From the NCBI GenBank assembly GCA_009693435.1, contig SHXF01000103.1, positions 1 to 14,973 of the forward strand: a DNA stretch of 14,973 nucleotides, in the 5' to 3' direction. This DNA is from Betaproteobacteria bacterium (GTDB lineage Bacteria > Pseudomonadota > Gammaproteobacteria > Burkholderiales > SG8-39). The position numbers and the translations under genes were made by a program. Below are positions 11,986-14,973 of the stretch, piece by piece. Position 1 is the stretch's first letter. Each line of letters opens with the position of its first letter. The notes beneath the pieces were generated by a model. It was not told the origin of the DNA. It made no database searches and saw only the letters and a program-made list of their open reading frames with translations.

Positions 11986-13500
11986 TCAGCGCTGGGGTCC
12001 GTTCCCCTTCACATACCCGGATGCCCCGGTCCCGGCAATCTTGCCGAACACGGCGCCGGAAACCAGGCCCGTTCCGCCCGGGTAGTTGTGATAGAACAGC
12101 CCGCCCACCAGTTCTCCTGCGGCAAACAGGCCGGGAATCGGCTTGCCGGTGGTGTCCTCGACTTCTCCGGTCCTGGTTATCTTGACGCCGCCGAAGGTGA
12201 ATGTAACGCCGCAGGTGACGGCGTAGGCTTCGAAGGGCGGGGTATCGAGCACATTCGCCCAGTGGGTCTTTTCGACCTTCAGGCCAGCGGTGCCGCGACC
12301 ATCCTTGATCGCGGGGTTGAACGCAACGTCGGTGCGCACCGCCGCGTTATAGGCCTTGATTTCGCGCAGGCAGACAGCGGCATCGACGCCATCCAGTTTC
12401 CCGACGAGTTCCTCCAGCGTGTCGGCCTTGGCCTTGGTCACCTGCTTGATGCGGTACTCGTCACGCAGCATATGCAGCACCTTCTTGTCGAAGATCTGCC
12501 AGGCGAACATGCCGGGTTGCGTCTGAATCACCGCACCGTACTTGGCGTAGGTGAAGTTGCGGAAATCGGCGCCTTCGTCGACGAAACGCTCGCCGCGCGC
12601 GTTGACCATGATGCCGAGCGGATAGCTGTGCTTCTGGAATCCGTCGCCTACGGCGAGATCGCCGAAAGGCGGCGCATTCTGGTCCCATGCGACAGCATGA
12701 CTGCCCGACCAGTGGCCGTGCGGCACGGCACCTATATCCAGCGCCATCTTGATTCCCTGGCCGGTGTTGTACTTCGTGCCCCGCACCTTGGCGAGGTCCC
12801 AGTTCGGTCCCAGATAACGGGCGCGCATTTCCGCGTTCGATTCGAATCCGCCACAGGCCAGCACCACCGCGCGTGAGTGTATTTCGACCAGCCTCCCCTT
12901 CTGCCGCACGCGCACGCCGCAGACGTGGCCGTCCTCGTCGGTAATGAGCGAGTCGGCCGGCGTCTGGTAAAAAATCCGGATGCCTTCGCGCTCGCAGGCC
13001 TTGTGCTCGAGTTCGACCAGCCCCGGCCCGCCGCCCCAGGCCTCGGTCGGCGCGCCGCCCCAGAACTTGAACTTGCCGTTGACCTTGAACGCCTGGCGAC
13101 CATAGCTCGGTTGGAACTTGATGCCCTTTCCCACCATCCAGACCATGGTTTCCAGGCTGCGTGTCACCAGCAGTTCACACATGTCCGGATCGGTCCGGAA
13201 CTGCGTGATGCGACCCATGTCGTCGAAAAACTCGTCGCGTGTGTAGGTGCCGAAATCGACGTCCCGCTTCTCCTCTTCGGTTATGCCTGTGATGACACGG
13301 GATAACTCCTCTACATCGTGAAATGCGTAGCGCATCAGGCCGGCGGTGTAGCGGCTGTTGCCGCCGCATTCCTCGATCGGCGCCGCCTCGAGCATGATGA
13401 CGGACGCGCCCCCCTCGCGCGCGGCAAGCGCAGCGCATGCCGCCGCATTGCCGGCTCCGATGACGATCACATCCGGTTGACGATAAACATCCTGGCTCAT
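11986..13500 (-). CDS. TcuA-like FAD-dependent dehydrogenase (fumarate reductase flavoprotein family)
   Basis: Encodes 504 residues from ATG 13500, preceded by AAGGA. The N-terminal FAD-binding motif is VIVIGAGNAAACAALAARE (11-29), followed by GGNSRYTAG (46-54). The middle holds a substrate domain with NARGERFVDEGADFRNFTYA. The C-terminus has PGLFAAGELVGGLFYHNYPG and GTGLVSGAVFGKIAG, the last FAD contacts of this family. The closest type I recognise is tricarballylate dehydrogenase TcuA, which oxidises tricarballylate to cis-aconitate. Related flavoproteins act on fumarate, 3-oxosteroids or other enoates, so the substrate remains open. No TcuB-like electron-transfer partner is visible. It is divergent from the amidase, and its 3' end faces the 92-bp repeats. 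Confidence 0.85.
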   Translation of the reverse strand: MSQDVYRQPDVIVIGAGNAAACAALAAREGGASVIMLEAAPIEECGGNSRYTAGLMRYAFHDVEELSRVITGITEEEKRDVDFGTYTRDEFFDDMGRITQFRTDPDMCELLVTRSLETMVWMVGKGIKFQPSYGRQAFKVNGKFKFWGGAPTEAWGGGPGLVELEHKACEREGIRIFYQTPADSLITDEDGHVCGVRVRQKGRLVEIHSRAVVLACGGFESNAEMRARYLGPNWDLAKVRGTKYNTGQGIKMALDIGAVPHGHWSGSHAVAWDQNAPPFGDLAVGDGFQKHSYPLGIMVNARGERFVDEGADFRNFTYAKYGAVIQTQPGMFAWQIFDKKVLHMLRDEYRIKQVTKAKADTLEELVGKLDGVDAAVCLREIKAYNAAVRTDVAFNPAIKDGRGTAGLKVEKTHWANVLDTPPFEAYAVTCGVTFTFGGVKITRTGEVEDTTGKPIPGLFAAGELVGGLFYHNYPGGTGLVSGAVFGKIAGTGASGYVKGNGPQR

Positions 13501-13827
13501 ACGTTCCTTTCTGCGTGTGCACGGGTTTCGCGAATAATATCAGCCGCAAGTGCCGGCGCTTTGCGATTCGGGGCGGAGCGCTTTGTGGTGTTTGTCTGTT
13601 GGGGTTCGCTGCGCTCGCCGCCAACCTACGGACTACGGGCTACGGGCTACGAGCTGTTCAATGCCAACTTGCGACCTGCTTGCCGCAATCCTGCGTCCGG
13701 CTGGATTCGAAGCGGCAAATGTCTGCTGCGGTTTTGACGCATAATCGTGCACTTCCTCGTGCGCTTCGCACGAACAGAAACGTGGCCAGTCGGTCGCGTG
13801 TCCGGGCAAGGGCGACGAATTTTACGG
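13501..13827. other. Divergent intergenic region with hairpins
   Basis: No gene is recognised in 327 bp. It must hold the promoters for the flavoprotein (-) and the amidase (+). A REP-like segment at 13598-13625 has GTTGG and CCAAC ends around TTCGCTGCGCTCG. It is followed by repeated CTACGGG units (about 13626-13650). A perfect hairpin CGTGCG-CTT-CGCACG lies at 13758-13772. These are dispersed-repeat or regulatory structures; no recognisable operator or riboswitch is seen. Confidence 0.55.
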
Positions 13828-14973
13828 ATGGGCAGTCTCAACCTTCTTTCCGCCACGGAAATCGCGCGGCGCGTGACTGGCGGCGAGGTTACGGCCGAGG
13901 CCGTCGTCCGCGATTGTCTTGCGCAGATCGAAGCGCGCGAGAGCACGGTCCATGCGTGGGCCGGCCTGGATCCCGAACTCGCGCTACGCGAAGCGCGAGC
14001 GCGCGACCGCGCCGCATTGAAAGGGCCCCTACAGGGCGTGCCCGTCGGCGTGAAGGACATCATCGACACCGCCGACATGGCGACGGAAATGGGATCCCCC
14101 ATCTACCGGGGATTCCGACCGCGCAGCGATGCCGCCTGCGTTGCGCTCGCGCGCGCGGCGGGGGCTGTCATCCTGGGCAAGACAGTCACCGCGGAATTTG
14201 CCGGCATGACACCAGGCGCAACCGTGAATCCGCACGATCCCCGGCACACGCCCGGCGGTTCGTCGAGCGGGTCGGCCGCGGGTGTTGCCGATTTCATGAT
14301 GCCGCTCGCGTTCGGCACGCAGACCGGTGGCTCGGTGCTTCGCCCCTCCTCGTTTTGCGGCATCACCGGATTCAAGCCGACCTTCGGCAGATACAACCGG
14401 GCAGGGGTCAAGCCGGCGGCCGAAAGCCTGGATACCGTCGGGCTGTTGGCGCGCACCATCGAAGACATTGAATTGCTGGATTGCGTGCTTGTCGGCAGGC
14501 CGCTGTCGCCGCCCGCGCCAGTGGCCTCGGCGCCAACGATAGGCGTGTGCCGCACGCATCTGTGGCACATGGCGCAGCCCGAAACAGTCGACGCTCTTCA
14601 GGATGCAGCGGCAAGACTGGCCGCGGCGGGCGCTTCCGTGCGCGAAGTGAACCTTGCGACGGAATTCGCCGAACTGACGCGTGCGCGCGAACTGATCAAC
14701 AACTACGAGCGCGCCCGCGCCATGGCCTACGAGTGGCACTGTCATCGCGACCTGATCAGCCCGCGCATGCAGGCCTGCATCCAGCTTGGTCTGGCCATTC
14801 CCTACGAGGAATATGCCGCTGCCATGAATCTGGCGGCACGTTGCCGTGTCGCGCTCGATCATGTATTCGACACTACGGACATCATCGTCGCGCCCTGCGT
14901 GCCGGGCGAAGCCCCCGCCGGTCATGTCTCGGGTGGCGATCCGCGATTTCAGGAGTTATGGACGCTGCTGCAC
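13828..14973 (+). CDS. Amidase-signature hydrolase (3' end outside window)
   Basis: The open frame runs from ATG 13828 to the window edge (382 residues; the family is typically 450-500). The Ser-cisSer-Lys triad is present: Lys76 in GVPVGVKDIIDTA, the serine-rich loop TPGGSSSGSAAG (141-152) providing the cis-Ser, and Ser169 in GTQTGGSVLRPSSFCG as nucleophile. Such enzymes hydrolyse amides (for example aryl or aliphatic amides, carbamates, malonamate or allophanate). The exact substrate is undecided. An in-frame GTG at 13798 is an alternative start; the ribosome site at either start is weak. It is divergent from the TcuA-like gene. Confidence 0.9.
   Translation, partial: MGSLNLLSATEIARRVTGGEVTAEAVVRDCLAQIEARESTVHAWAGLDPELALREARARDRAALKGPLQGVPVGVKDIIDTADMATEMGSPIYRGFRPRSDAACVALARAAGAVILGKTVTAEFAGMTPGATVNPHDPRHTPGGSSSGSAAGVADFMMPLAFGTQTGGSVLRPSSFCGITGFKPTFGRYNRAGVKPAAESLDTVGLLARTIEDIELLDCVLVGRPLSPPAPVASAPTIGVCRTHLWHMAQPETVDALQDAAARLAAAGASVREVNLATEFAELTRARELINNYERARAMAYEWHCHRDLISPRMQACIQLGLAIPYEEYAAAMNLAARCRVALDHVFDTTDIIVAPCVPGEAPAGHVSGGDPRFQELWTLLH

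Overview
The window is GC-rich bacterial DNA. Its gene content is typical of environmental Betaproteobacteria (Burkholderiales-like) or close relatives: a Bug/TctC-type solute receptor, a LivF-type ABC ATPase, an HpaB-family FADH2 monooxygenase, a TcuA-like flavoprotein and an amidase-signature enzyme. That assignment is inferred from gene families only. There is no rRNA, tRNA or CRISPR array.

Left part (1 to about 8100): a rearranged accessory region. One alpha/beta-hydrolase gene occurs four times on the + strand: a copy running off the left edge (3-725), a frameshifted 3' fragment (1520-1899), a full-length copy (5299-6087) and a short 3' fragment (7921-8113). Between them lie four toxin-antitoxin (TA) pairs: UPF0175 + truncated DUF3368 PIN (931-1463), XRE + AbiEii-type nucleotidyltransferase (3381-4501), Phd + VapC-like PIN (6131-6801), and a Phd-UPF0175 fusion + DUF3368 PIN (6913-7733). 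The rest is gene debris: the tail of an IS91-like transposase, two copies of an HpaB N-terminal fragment (one translationally coupled to an unknown Cys-rich protein), and the last parts of livF and of a Bug receptor gene. Short repeats mark several of the breakpoints.

Right part (8117 to 14973): better-preserved metabolic genes. A complete HpaB-type monooxygenase (-) is divergent from a nucleoside/guanine deaminase-like gene (+). Next come a SulP-STAS-cyclic-nucleotide-domain transporter gene broken by a frameshift and a large loss of membrane core, a duplicated 92-bp intergenic repeat, a TcuA-like FAD dehydrogenase (-), and a divergent amidase (+) that runs off the right edge. The intact enzymes suggest breakdown of an aromatic, amide or carboxylate compound, but no complete pathway can be read here.

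The main points of interest are the hydrolase copy series, in which the only full-length copy has lost its nucleophile serine; the density and odd architecture of the TA pairs; and a hairpin at the end of the Cys-rich gene whose two halves reappear as the outer borders of a second, deleted copy 2 kb away. Several patterns could also come from mis-assembly of a repeat-rich region, so long-read confirmation matters.
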